Shown in pieces: positions 1-7,720 of a stretch of 64,000 nt of DNA. Within the stretch, counting starts at the first letter, position 1. Each line of letters starts with the position of its first letter. The stretch is from positions 62,001 through 126,000 of the forward strand of contig NZ_JAJNOR010000006.1 of the NCBI RefSeq assembly GCF_021044755.1, written 5' to 3'. The stretch comes from Lientehia hominis. GTDB lineage: Bacteria > Bacillota > Clostridia > Lachnospirales > Lachnospiraceae. Made by a program: the position numbers and the translations under genes. The notes under the pieces were generated by a model. It had not been told where the DNA came from and made no database searches. It saw nothing but the letters and a program-made list of their open reading frames with translations.

Positions 1-380
1 AGTTTGTCCGCTTCACCGAAGCTCACTGAATGTACTTCGCCGGCAGCGGCGGGCGCTTCTGAAGGAAGCTCCATTTGATCTTGTTCCGGGGAATCCTCTT
101 CACCGGTCTCTTCTCTCACGGCCTCTGTGGCCTCTGTCGACTCGGGCGTATTCGCCGCGGTCTTTGTCGTCTCTTTTACGTCTTCTGACGTTTCTTCCTT
201 TGTACCCGTAGTTTCTTCGTCATTCCATAAGAGCTCTTCCGAAGAATCGTTCAGTTCCATGTACTGATTATTCTCATCTTCTTTCTTGTCCGTTCCCCTC
301 CATACCAGTACTCCGGCAATGGCAGTCACGGTCACAAGACACCCCAGCAGCATGACCAGCAATCCTTGCTTCTTCTTCAC
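1..380 (-). CDS. SpoIIQ-like membrane protein, 5' part only
   Basis: Partial gene leaving the window at base 1. It starts with GTG at 378-380 behind a GAGGTG ribosome binding site. The 126 visible residues show a short basic N-terminus (KKKQG), one membrane segment at about residues 6-27, then a Glu/Thr-rich extracytoplasmic linker. No enzymatic domain is inside the window. The call rests on context: it is directly downstream of spoIID in the same direction, the place where spoIIQ (mother cell-forespore channel protein with an M23 peptidase fold) lies in spore formers, and the topology fits. It could instead be another single-pass M23 or unknown protein. Confidence 0.6.
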   Translation of the reverse strand, partial: MKKKQGLLVMLLGCLVTVTAIAGVLVWRGTDKKEDENNQYMELNDSSEELLWNDEETTGTKEETSEDVKETTKTAANTPESTEATEAVREETGEEDSPEQDQMELPSEAPAAAGEVHSVSFGEADK

Positions 381-464
381 GATAATCACCTCGGTATTAG
401 TCTTGCCCGATTACCGTGTCCTATTCAAAAATTATCTGGACAATTCTGGCTCACCAACATTTTT

Positions 465-1382
465 TTACTTTTTTTCTATGCTTACATTTTGATAATAGTA
501 AGCCAGTATGGCCGCGGCATCCTTTCCTTCTCCCGCCAGTTTATTAGCTCCCCATTGGCTGAGTCCATATCCATGGCCAGAGCCCTTATCGACAAATTTA
601 ATTCCGCTCTCAGACTGTGTGATAGAAAACGCGGAAGACGGAAGGGAAAGCGCAGAGGCTACCTCTTCTCCGGTATAGGTTTCTGTTCCGGCCATCACGC
701 TCTGCACATATCCCGCATCGTCCCTGGCCGCGATCTGCAGTCCCAGGACGTCCGTATCCGTAAGCTGCTGTCCGCGCAAAGAGCTTATGGCCGATACCAG
801 ATCAGGAGCGGAATATTCTTTGATCGTCACATATCCTTCCATATCCACATCCCGGCTGCTGTCAACGCTCTTTATGTAAGGCAGAAGCTCTCCTCCGTCC
901 CTGGTCTTTCCCGCGCTGGCCCGGTGGAACATGGCGTCAATCAGCCCCCCCTGATAAGTCAGCACCTGACCCGCGCTCTCCGTCGCAGCCTGCTTGAATT
1001 TTTCCTGATACTCCAGGTATTTGTCTCCCCATTCCTTTTTTCTGTCATCCGTATCCCAATATCCGCAGGACAGTTCACTGCCGGCAATGGAAGTCTCGTC
1101 TCCCATCATCTTGTACAGATATGTCCTGGCAATGATCACCTGGGCTTTCACAGCCTCTTTTTCATAATTCCCCGGAATCTGAGACGCTGCCACTCCCTGC
1201 ACATAGTCCTCCAGGTCAATTTCTTCTGTTCCGTATTCGCTTTTTACATGAACTGTTTTCCCGCTGTCCGCCGTCTGTTCCGGCGCCATGGTGATCTTGC
1301 CGGTAATAAAAAGTGTGACCATATAAGGAAACAGAAACAGGAGGATTGTCCCTCCTGCCGCCAATAGAAAATTTCGCTTCAT
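465..1382 (-). CDS. spoIID: Stage II sporulation protein D
   Basis: 305 residues. SpoIID is a membrane-anchored lytic transglycosylase that, with SpoIIM and SpoIIP, removes septal peptidoglycan during engulfment. A membrane anchor spans about residues 5-27. The family signature follows (LEDYVQGVAAS, KAQVIIARTYL at 57-90), then HRASAGKT near residue 153 and the C-terminal GHGYGLSQWGANKLA block. The residue aligning with the catalytic Glu of Bacillus SpoIID (in the ASEMP motif) is Gln68 here, in ASQIP. The ribosome binding site AAGGAG lies in a hairpin (1395-1428). A CATACGGA element at 1435-1442 resembles a sigma-E -10 box. Downstream is the spoIIQ-like gene. Confidence 0.93.
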   Translation of the reverse strand: MKRNFLLAAGGTILLFLFPYMVTLFITGKITMAPEQTADSGKTVHVKSEYGTEEIDLEDYVQGVAASQIPGNYEKEAVKAQVIIARTYLYKMMGDETSIAGSELSCGYWDTDDRKKEWGDKYLEYQEKFKQAATESAGQVLTYQGGLIDAMFHRASAGKTRDGGELLPYIKSVDSSRDVDMEGYVTIKEYSAPDLVSAISSLRGQQLTDTDVLGLQIAARDDAGYVQSVMAGTETYTGEEVASALSLPSSAFSITQSESGIKFVDKGSGHGYGLSQWGANKLAGEGKDAAAILAYYYQNVSIEKK

Positions 1383-1394
1383 AATAAAAAACTC

Positions 1395-1428
1395 CTTCGG
1401 CCTGTCTTTAAAATAGTGTACGCCGAAG
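1395..1428 (-). promoter_or_regulatory. Hairpin covering the spoIID ribosome binding site
   Basis: CTTCGGC and GCCGAAG form a 7-bp stem around a 20-base loop. On the minus strand the stem runs into GAGTTTTTT just before the spoIID ATG, so the AAGGAG ribosome binding site sits in the 3' arm. The shape also resembles a terminator, which would end the comFC transcript before spoIID; which role it plays is inference. Confidence 0.45.
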
Positions 1429-1491
1429 AAGCTTTCCGTATGATTGAATTTTATGATTGTTTAAAAATGGAAATAAATCCAGACGGCAGAC

Positions 1492-2223
1492 TTATCTTCC
1501 GTATCCTACCGCCATGTTTGCCAGATATACCTGCTCCGCACCGGCCTTTAACAAAACCGCGGCACATGACTGGGCGGTCGCACCGGTGGTATAGATATCA
1601 TCCACTAGGATCAGGGTACCCCGCACTGCCGTTTTTCCCGATGTGCGGAATGCATGCGCCTCGTTCTTCTGGCGTTCCTCATATCCGAGCTGTTTCTGCG
1701 CTTTCGTATTTTCCACTCTGAACAGCAGATCCGTTCTCACGGATATCCCCAGCCTTCGGCCCAGGGCCTTGGCCAGCAGCTCCGACTGGTTATACCCCCG
1801 CAGCTTCAGTCTGGCCTTGTGAATAGGCACCGGGACAAGTGCATCTGGTCTCAGCCGGAGAAGCTGCCGTCCATGCCTTTTTGCCATTTCAGCTGCCAGG
1901 AACTCTGCACCCTCTCTTTTATTCTGATATTTAAGCCGGGCCATGACTGTCTGTGCCGCCGCATTATAATTAAGCAGCGCAATGCCTCCCGCGAAGTCCT
2001 TTGGATGGCGTATACAGTCGGCACAGTATTCTCCGCCATTCCAGCCGTTATCCAGCTTTTCCAGCTCCTTCCCGCATTTCATGCAGACCGGCTGACTGAC
2101 ATAAGACAGCTTCGGCTCACAGCGGCCGCATACATATTTCCGCCCATACGGCAGGATTTCACCGCAGACTGGGCAGCGCCCCGGATAAAGCAGATCCAGT
2201 ATCGTATTCTCCCCTCCTGTCAC
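1492..2223 (-). CDS. comFC: ComF family protein (ComFC)
   Basis: 243 residues, normal length for ComFC, a cytoplasmic protein needed for DNA uptake or processing in naturally transformable Firmicutes and widely kept in species not known to transform. The N-terminus carries a four-cysteine zinc-binding region (CPVC, CGRC, CMKC, CADC within residues 18-71). The C-terminal half is a phosphoribosyltransferase-type fold with the PRPP loop ILVDDIYTTGATA. The start codon overlaps the recD2 stop (ATGA), so the two are translationally coupled. The substrate is not known. Confidence 0.9.
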   Translation of the reverse strand: MTGGENTILDLLYPGRCPVCGEILPYGRKYVCGRCEPKLSYVSQPVCMKCGKELEKLDNGWNGGEYCADCIRHPKDFAGGIALLNYNAAAQTVMARLKYQNKREGAEFLAAEMAKRHGRQLLRLRPDALVPVPIHKARLKLRGYNQSELLAKALGRRLGISVRTDLLFRVENTKAQKQLGYEERQKNEAHAFRTSGKTAVRGTLILVDDIYTTGATAQSCAAVLLKAGAEQVYLANMAVGYGR

Positions 2224-4430
2224 AGCTCTTCCAGACGCTTATCCAAGCTGGAATAGCGTCTCTGTTCTGTCTCGTTTTCAATCATTCCCAAAAAGGTTTC
2301 CGGCATTCCCACGATACATACGCAGGATCTGGCCCTGGTCACTGCCGTATACAGGAGATTCCTGGTCATGAGCATCCTCGGGCCGCTTAGGAGCGGGATG
2401 ACCACCGCCGCATATTCGCTTCCCTGCGCTTTATGGATCGTGATGGCATAAGCAAGCTCCAGTTCTTCCAACTGGCTGAAGTCATAAGTGACCACTCTTC
2501 CTTCATCAAACTCCACAACAAGCTCCTCCGCAAAGGAGTTAATCTCGCTTATGGTTCCGATGTCCCCATTGAAGACTCCGGCTCCTGTGTCTACTGGAAT
2601 CCCGTACCGGCTCCTGACTTCCCATTCCATCTGATAATTGTTTTTGATCTGCATCACCTTGTCGCCCTCGCGGAAGATTCCCTGAGCATATTCTTTTTCC
2701 GCTTTCTTTCCATCCGGCGGATTCAGGAATTCCTGTAGTATCTTATTCAGACGTTCTACTCCCAGCGCCCCTTTTCTCATGGGAGCGATCACCTGAATGT
2801 CGTGCATCGGCACATTCAGATATCCCGGCAGCTTCTGACATATCAGTGCGATCGACGCATTGATTATGGAATTGGCATCCGTCCTCTTTATGAACAGGAA
2901 ATCCCTGCTTCTGGCGGCCACATCCACCGGCTGGCCTTTATTTATCTTATGGGCGTTCAGGATGATGTCACTGGCGGCCGCCTGTCTGAATATCCTGGTC
3001 AGGCGCACCACATGGAAGCTTTCCGACTGGATGATATCCTTTAAGACATTTCCAGGCCCCACGGAAGGAAGCTGGTCACGGTCCCCCACCAGGATCAGCC
3101 TGGTCCCGACGGCTACGGCTTCCAGAAGAGACTGCATCAGCTGAATATCGACCATGGACATCTCATCGATGATAATGACATCTGTCTCCAGTGGGTTTGC
3201 CTGATTCCTGGCGAAGTGCACTTCCCCGGAAGACTCATTTTGGATGCCGGACAGCTCCAGCATACGGTGAATGGTCCTGGCCTCATATCCCGTGGCTTCC
3301 GACATCCGTTTGGCCGCCCGCCCCGTGGGCGCCCCCAGCACGACATCCATTCCCTCCATCTCAAAAAAGCGGATGAGCGCCGTGATCGTGGTCGTCTTAC
3401 CGGTGCCGGGCCCTCCCGTGATCACCAGCACTCCGTGCCGCGCCGCTTCCAGCACAGCCTCCCTCTGGCGTTCATCCATCTCAAACTTTTCCTGTTCCTC
3501 GATCCGCCGGATCGTCTCAGCCGCTTCGCCTTCTTCTACTTCCCACACAGAATCCAGTTCCGCCAGCCGTCTGGCCACATTCATCTCCATATAATAATAT
3601 TTAGCCGCATAGACGATCGAAACGTCCTCTTCCTTCTTCACCACCAGACGCTTGTCCATGACCAAGTCCATAATATGGTTCTCCAGCGAGTCAAGCTCTA
3701 CTCCCAGCAGCTGATTCGTCCCGCGCAGGAGTTCATTCATCGGAAGATATGTATGTCCGTTCGTTATCGCCTGAAGAAGCGTATATAATATCCCGCTTTT
3801 TATCCGGTAGTCTGAATCTGCGCGGATGCCTGCTTTCACCGCAATATCATCCGCAATCTTAAAGCCGACGCCGGCGATATCATCCGCCAGACGATATGGA
3901 TTCTGTTCAATGATCGTATAAAGCTCGGAGCCGTATTCCTTGAATATCTTCGCCGCCAGGTTGAGGGAAATCCCATACTTCTGTAGAAACAGCATCGCCT
4001 GACGCATATCCCGCTTTTCCGCCACCTGACTGCCTAGCTCCAACGCCATGCGGCTGCTGATCCCTTTCACCTCCGCCAGCCGTTCCGGCTCTTCCTCTAT
4101 GATGCGGAAGGTGTCCTCTCCAAAGCGTTTCACGATCCTGGCCGCGAGCGCTCCGCCTATCCCTTTGATGGCGCCGGACCCCAGATATCTTTCTATGGAC
4201 ATCGTATCCTCAGGATTCTTGATCTCGTAGCTCTCCACTACCAGCTGTTCTCCGTAGAGAGGATGCTTTTTAATGGTTCCGATGGCTTCCACATATTCCC
4301 CTTCTCCCAGCATGGGAAGAATGCCTACCAGCGTTTTATCCTCCCCGCTGTTAAACAGCTCAATCACCGAATAGCCATTCTCCTCATTCCGGTATACGAT
4401 CTTATTGACATATCCTGAAATCGTCTCCAC
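2220..4430 (-). CDS. recD2: ATP-dependent DNA helicase RecD2
   Basis: 736 residues, the usual RecD2/YrrC length. A superfamily 1B 5'-3' DNA helicase acting in recombination and repair where no RecBC partner exists. The N-terminal region (about 1-330) holds the OB-like and helix-hairpin-helix segments typical of the family (ERYLGSGAIKGIGGALAARI). The motor shows Walker A GGPGTGKTTT, Walker B IIDEMSMVD, the motif VLVGDRDQLPSVGPG (here ILVGDRDQ), and C-terminal AITIHKAQGSEY with TAVTRAR. It overlaps comFC by four bases and follows mbl after a terminator. Confidence 0.95.
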   Translation of the reverse strand: METISGYVNKIVYRNEENGYSVIELFNSGEDKTLVGILPMLGEGEYVEAIGTIKKHPLYGEQLVVESYEIKNPEDTMSIERYLGSGAIKGIGGALAARIVKRFGEDTFRIIEEEPERLAEVKGISSRMALELGSQVAEKRDMRQAMLFLQKYGISLNLAAKIFKEYGSELYTIIEQNPYRLADDIAGVGFKIADDIAVKAGIRADSDYRIKSGILYTLLQAITNGHTYLPMNELLRGTNQLLGVELDSLENHIMDLVMDKRLVVKKEEDVSIVYAAKYYYMEMNVARRLAELDSVWEVEEGEAAETIRRIEEQEKFEMDERQREAVLEAARHGVLVITGGPGTGKTTTITALIRFFEMEGMDVVLGAPTGRAAKRMSEATGYEARTIHRMLELSGIQNESSGEVHFARNQANPLETDVIIIDEMSMVDIQLMQSLLEAVAVGTRLILVGDRDQLPSVGPGNVLKDIIQSESFHVVRLTRIFRQAAASDIILNAHKINKGQPVDVAARSRDFLFIKRTDANSIINASIALICQKLPGYLNVPMHDIQVIAPMRKGALGVERLNKILQEFLNPPDGKKAEKEYAQGIFREGDKVMQIKNNYQMEWEVRSRYGIPVDTGAGVFNGDIGTISEINSFAEELVVEFDEGRVVTYDFSQLEELELAYAITIHKAQGSEYAAVVIPLLSGPRMLMTRNLLYTAVTRARSCVCIVGMPETFLGMIENETEQRRYSSLDKRLEEL

Positions 4431-4454
4431 CAGACGTCTCCTTTCTTAAAAAGC

Positions 4455-4492
4455 AAAAAGGCAGCCAGAAGCCTGGAAGACTTCTAGCCGCC
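4455..4492 (-). terminator. Intrinsic terminator after mbl
   Basis: On the minus strand a 12-bp stem (4481-4492 with 4460-4471, including G-U pairs) encloses a 9-base loop and is followed by TTTTTGC. It lies 28 bases past the mbl stop and ahead of recD2. Confidence 0.85.
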
Positions 4493-4519
4493 CCTGATAT
4501 CTCGTCGGCTGCGCCGCTT

Positions 4520-5518
4520 TTATTCAACGTCCCTTTGTCCATGCATGAACTCAATGAACTTTCCGGTGCCAATCGCCACTGCCGTCAGAGGCTCTTCGGC
4601 GATCACCGTATTGATGCCGGTCTTTTCCTCGATCAGAGCATCCAGTCCGCTGAGCAGGCTCCCTCCTCCGGTCATCACGATTCCTCTGTCGTACACATCA
4701 GCCGCCAGTTCAGGCGGAGTCCTCTCCAAGACATTGTGTACGGCATCTACGATCTGCATAGCCGGCTCCCGGAGCGCTTCCAGTGTTTCATCGGAAGTGA
4801 TCGTGATCGTCTTGGGAAGTCCGGTCACCAGATTACGGCCCCTGACGTCCATGGCCACCAGCTCCGGTCTTTTATAAGCACAGCCTATCTGAATCTTGAT
4901 CTCCTCAGCTGTCCTTTCACCGATCAGCAGATTGTGTTTTTTTCTCATAAAACGTACGATCGCCTCATCAAAATCATCTCCGGCCACCTTAACCGAAGTG
5001 CTCACTACCGTGCCGCCAAGGGAAATAACAGCGATATCCGCGGTACCGCCTCCGATATCCACGATCATGTTGCCGCAGGCCTTTGATATATCGATACCGG
5101 AACCGATCGCTGCGGCGACTGGCTCCTCAATAATAGAAACCTCTCTGGCCCCAGCCTGATAAGTTGCATCCTCCACCGCCTTTTTCTCCACCTCTGTGGC
5201 GCCGCTGGGAATACATACGCTGATCCTGGGTTTTCTCAGGGTCTTTTTTCCGAGAGCCTTACGGATAAAATACTTCAGCATTTTTTCCGTGACCGTATAA
5301 TCAGAAATCACGCCCTGGCGAAGCGGTCTCACAGCCACGATATTGCCGGGAGTCCTTCCGATCATCAGACGTGCCTCTTCTCCGATAGCCTTTATCTGAT
5401 TGGTGTCCCGGTCGAATGCTACTACGGAGGGTTCCTTCAGTACGACGCCTTTTCCTTTTATATATACCAGGATGCTGGCCGTACCCAGGTCAATTCCTAT
5501 ATCTGTCGATAATAACAT
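4520..5518 (-). CDS. mbl: MreB/Mbl actin-like cell shape protein
   Basis: 332 residues from the chosen start. A bacterial actin homologue forming membrane-bound filaments that guide the elongation machinery. Phosphate-binding and ATPase motifs are present: DIGIDLGTASILVY at the N-terminus, VDIGGGTADIAVISLGG mid-protein and MTGGGSLLSGLD near the C-terminus. Two in-frame ATGs exist; the AGGAGG at 5527-5532 is only 2 bases from the first (5522-5524) but 8 from the second, so 5518 is preferred. Its place beside spoIIID and spoIID matches the spoIIQ-spoIIID-mbl order of Firmicutes, which favours Mbl over MreB. Confidence 0.93.
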   Translation of the reverse strand: MLLSTDIGIDLGTASILVYIKGKGVVLKEPSVVAFDRDTNQIKAIGEEARLMIGRTPGNIVAVRPLRQGVISDYTVTEKMLKYFIRKALGKKTLRKPRISVCIPSGATEVEKKAVEDATYQAGAREVSIIEEPVAAAIGSGIDISKACGNMIVDIGGGTADIAVISLGGTVVSTSVKVAGDDFDEAIVRFMRKKHNLLIGERTAEEIKIQIGCAYKRPELVAMDVRGRNLVTGLPKTITITSDETLEALREPAMQIVDAVHNVLERTPPELAADVYDRGIVMTGGGSLLSGLDALIEEKTGINTVIAEEPLTAVAIGTGKFIEFMHGQRDVE

Positions 5519-5636
5519 CTTCATTTCCTCCTATGCTCTTCCAAACTGCTTGCCTATAATGCGATTCTATATCCGATACGTCCGGAGACCGGACATTTCT
5601 TCCTCTCATTACCTATAAACTTCGCCAATCCTTTAT

Positions 5637-5664
5637 ATTATAAACAATTTTTCCATTTTTTCAA
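5637..5664 (-). promoter_or_regulatory. Sigma-A-type promoter of mbl
   Basis: Minus strand TTGAAA (5659-5664), 16-base spacer, TATAAT (5637-5642). It would give a leader of about 110 bases with a small GTCCGG/CCGGAC hairpin before the mbl ribosome binding site. Confidence 0.6.
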
Positions 5665-5750
5665 TTGCTTTTTGCAGATGAAAGGAAATTTTGTGTTTCT
5701 CTAAATTTTCTTTTATGTTCTTCATGATTTTTTCATAGACTGAACATATT

Positions 5751-5888
5751 TTGGTCACAATTTCTTTTTATACTATAGGCATACCAATCGAAATTGGTAT
5801 AAACAAGCTTTTTCATACTCACGCTCGGCAGCCTGAGGCTGCCGAGTCCCCCCCCCTAAAACTCCACCCTGAAAAGGGTGTTTTTTTA
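5751..5888 (+). ncRNA. Candidate C-rich small RNA
   Basis: A promoter-like pair TTGGTC (5751-5756), 17 bases, TATAGG (5774-5779) is followed by three hairpins: ACCAAT/ATTGGT (5783-5798), CTCGGCAGCC/GGCTGCCGAG (5824-5846) and CACCCT/AGGGTG (5865-5880) with seven Ts, a textbook terminator. Between the last two hairpins lies an unpaired run of nine Cs. Both flanking genes are on the minus strand, so the plus-strand terminator has no gene to serve, which argues for a separate RNA of about 100 bases. C-rich single-stranded segments in Firmicute sRNAs pair with Shine-Dalgarno sequences; that role here is inference. Confidence 0.5.
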
Positions 5889-5913
5889 TTTCATAGGAAC
5901 GTTCATCCTATGA

Positions 5914-5955
5914 AACAAAAACGACTCCGGGCGGAGAATCCCGCTTACGGGATTC
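5914..5955 (-). terminator. Tandem hairpins after the CmpB-like gene
   Basis: Directly after the stop codon the minus strand carries AGAATCCCG/CGGGATTCT (5934-5955), then CTCCG/CGGAG followed by TCGTTTTTG (5914-5935). The second has the T-run expected of an intrinsic terminator. Confidence 0.6.
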
Positions 5956-5956
5956 T

Positions 5957-6964
5957 TTATTCTTTACGGCGTTTTTTCCGGTTTTCTTTCTTCTCTTTTC
6001 TCCGGATCTCATAACGCTTTATCTGTTCTGTCCGCAGCACAGAAAATTCCTTGGCAAACTTTCTGGAAGTGGCGGAAGGGTTCCGTTTCAGCATCTTCAT
6101 CTTTAAGTATGCCATCTTTTCCGTCTGGGATTCGTGTTCCTGTTTTAAAGATTTAAGCTTTTCACCGAGGCTGGAGACCGCGCCCACTTCTTCATCCTTT
6201 TCGTCGGACAGCCTGACCAGCGCCCCCAGTTTTTCGTAAGTAGCGTCAATCAGAGAATCCATCTTACTCCCTGCCGCGCCGGCCATCTCCGTCAGCTTAT
6301 CACCAATGGAATCAAGAAGCGTTCCAAGCCGTTCTCCAACCGAATCTTTCTTTTCTCCCATACCGATTCTCATGGCGTTTACACGTTCGTTCAGCTGCAC
6401 CTGTACCTCGTTCAATTCTTTACGTAAACGTTTAGAAACATCCAGCATGTCCCGGATTCCCAGGGCTACCTTTATGGACACCGCTGCGTCGGAAACAAAG
6501 ATGGCCGAAATCACGATCACCACCACCGTCACCATAACCGGAGGCAGTCCCAACACAAAGGCCTCTACCGGTTTATGCAGATATTTATTGAGCAGCACCG
6601 TGAATAATCCCCAGCAGAGGGAAGACGATAAACAGATGACGCCTTTATAATTCAGCTTCTGATTGCTGTAATCCCAATATTTCACTTTGAAGATTGCCTC
6701 CATGGACAACCCGACCACCAGTTCCAGGGCTGTGGCTCCCACCATCCCCGCCAGATACATCCATACGATATGGTCTCTCAGTCTCAAAGTCGCCACAAGC
6801 ATTACGACCGCCCCTGATCCATATATGGGAAGCAGCGGTGAATGTAAAAAACCTCTGTTCACAAATCTTCTCTTTAATATAGAAACATAAGTACTCTCGA
6901 AGCACCAGCCGATGAAACAGTAAACATAAAAAAACATCAGCCATTGCTGAAAAGTATAGTGCAT
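5957..6964 (-). CDS. CmpB-family membrane protein (putative ABC transporter permease)
   Basis: 335 residues. The first 170 residues contain five or so membrane segments and the family hallmark FIGWCFESTYVS with NRGFLHSPLLPIYGSGA, typical of the ABC_trans_CmpB family common in Clostridia. The C-terminal half (about 180-335) is cytoplasmic, predicted coiled coil with a Lys/Arg-rich end (RRKEKKENRKKRRKE). Despite the family name no ATPase partner is adjacent and the transported substrate is unknown. The position between mbl and spoIIID hints at envelope work. The true function is unclear. Confidence 0.75.
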   Translation of the reverse strand: MHYTFQQWLMFFYVYCFIGWCFESTYVSILKRRFVNRGFLHSPLLPIYGSGAVVMLVATLRLRDHIVWMYLAGMVGATALELVVGLSMEAIFKVKYWDYSNQKLNYKGVICLSSSLCWGLFTVLLNKYLHKPVEAFVLGLPPVMVTVVVIVISAIFVSDAAVSIKVALGIRDMLDVSKRLRKELNEVQVQLNERVNAMRIGMGEKKDSVGERLGTLLDSIGDKLTEMAGAAGSKMDSLIDATYEKLGALVRLSDEKDEEVGAVSSLGEKLKSLKQEHESQTEKMAYLKMKMLKRNPSATSRKFAKEFSVLRTEQIKRYEIRRKEKKENRKKRRKE

Positions 6965-7084
6965 AGCCGCATCCTCCTGTCACTATTCAGTCTAGTGCAA
7001 GAGCTTTCGTATGTCAACTATAAAACGGGAATGTAAACTTTCTTAAGAATTATTAAAAAAGTTTTTCGACACCATATGACAAAC

Positions 7085-7220
7085 AGCTCTTCAAATGGCT
7101 GAGAAATGAGGGGCGACCGCCGGCTTTTGGTGGAAGCCCCATGTTCCACAGTCCTGAACCGGCTTCCAATTTCAAGCCCAGGTATGACCGAAAGAATTTC
7201 GGCGGTCTGTGGCAATGATA
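7085..7220 (-). ncRNA. Candidate structured RNA
   Basis: On the minus strand GACCGCCG (7200-7207) pairs perfectly with CGGCGGTC (7115-7122). Inside this closing stem are a CCTG-GGCTT/AAGCC-CAGG hairpin and a GTGGAA/TTCCAC hairpin, and the alternative pairing TGGAAGCC/GGCTTCCA is also possible, suggesting two exclusive folds. A CAGC/GCTG hairpin with T-rich sequence follows at 7083-7101. A 65-codon open frame covers the same stretch (7018-7215) but has no recognisable family or good ribosome binding site. It could be a free RNA (6S-like or raiA-like are possibilities I cannot confirm) or the leader of the CmpB-like gene 50-odd bases downstream. Confidence 0.4.
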
Positions 7221-7313
7221 TGATAATAGATTTGTTATTTGATTAATATAGTTTTTTGTTTTTATTATAAATTAATTATATATCTGTCAGTCTTTTTTGT
7301 TTCAAATGTGTCA

Positions 7314-7343
7314 ATTTTAGACACCATCATTCAAAAATGTCAA
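7314..7343 (-). promoter_or_regulatory. Promoter upstream of the structured region
   Basis: Minus strand TTGACA (7338-7343), 18-base spacer, TAAAAT (7314-7319). It points at the structured RNA candidate and the CmpB-like gene, with an AT-rich leader of about 90 bases in between. Confidence 0.5.
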
Positions 7344-7390
7344 TATAAAGCTTCCCAGTTTTTGTTATCTTTCTGCCACAGGATAAACTA

Positions 7391-7427
7391 CCCGCCATTC
7401 TGGCTGATCTGACAGCAGAATGACGGG
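7391..7427 (-). terminator. Terminator after the 37-residue peptide gene
   Basis: A strong stem (CCCGTCATTCTG with CAGAATGGCGGG, one mismatch) starts 12 bases past the small gene's stop on the minus strand and is followed by TAGTTT. The opposite strand reads ATAATTTTAT after the stem, so it may work both ways. Confidence 0.55.
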
Positions 7428-7439
7428 ATAATTTTATAA

Positions 7440-7553
7440 TTACTTATTATTTTTTAAATATTTGATACAAACTATGATGACCAAGATCATCATCACCAAC
7501 TGTACGAGACTAAAAAGACATGACAATACATAGGACACATTCCAATAAAACAT
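7440..7553 (-). CDS. 37-residue membrane peptide, toxin-like
   Basis: Short gene with every expression signal: promoter (7616-7644), AAAGGAGG with an 8-base spacing, ATG, stop and a terminator. The product begins MFYWNVSYVL, has one hydrophobic helix rich in Leu/Val/Ile/Met (about residues 8-30) and ends in a basic tail (CIKYLKNNK). This single-helix, basic-tail layout is shared by type I toxin and holin-like peptides and by small membrane regulators. I recognise no named family. No obvious antisense promoter was located, so the toxin reading is inference. It sits between spoIIID and the CmpB-like gene. Confidence 0.65.
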   Translation of the reverse strand: MFYWNVSYVLSCLFSLVQLVMMILVIIVCIKYLKNNK

Positions 7554-7615
7554 CTCTTTTTCCTCCTTTGTCTCTTATGCCAAAACTTTGTCAAAATAAA
7601 CTTGTTTATATGATA

Positions 7616-7644
7616 ATTTTATCGCACGTGCCGCAAAATATCAA
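7616..7644 (-). promoter_or_regulatory. Promoter of the 37-residue peptide gene
   Basis: Minus strand TTGATA (7639-7644), 17-base spacer, TAAAAT (7616-7621), about 60 bases ahead of the ATG. Confidence 0.6.
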
Positions 7645-7720
7645 TTCATTTTCTGTTTAAATCAATATTATATTACTTTTTTATTTTTTACATCTATCCT
7701 TCTAAACAATGTCCAAGGGC

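Noticed and set aside
5934..5955. GAATCCCG/CGGGATTC hairpins here and at about 15850 as a dispersed repeat family
   Set aside because: Similarity is limited to the stem itself; flanks do not match.
7018..7215. 65-codon minus-strand frame before the CmpB-like gene
   Set aside because: No ribosome binding site or family; the same bases form a self-consistent RNA fold, which is the better explanation.
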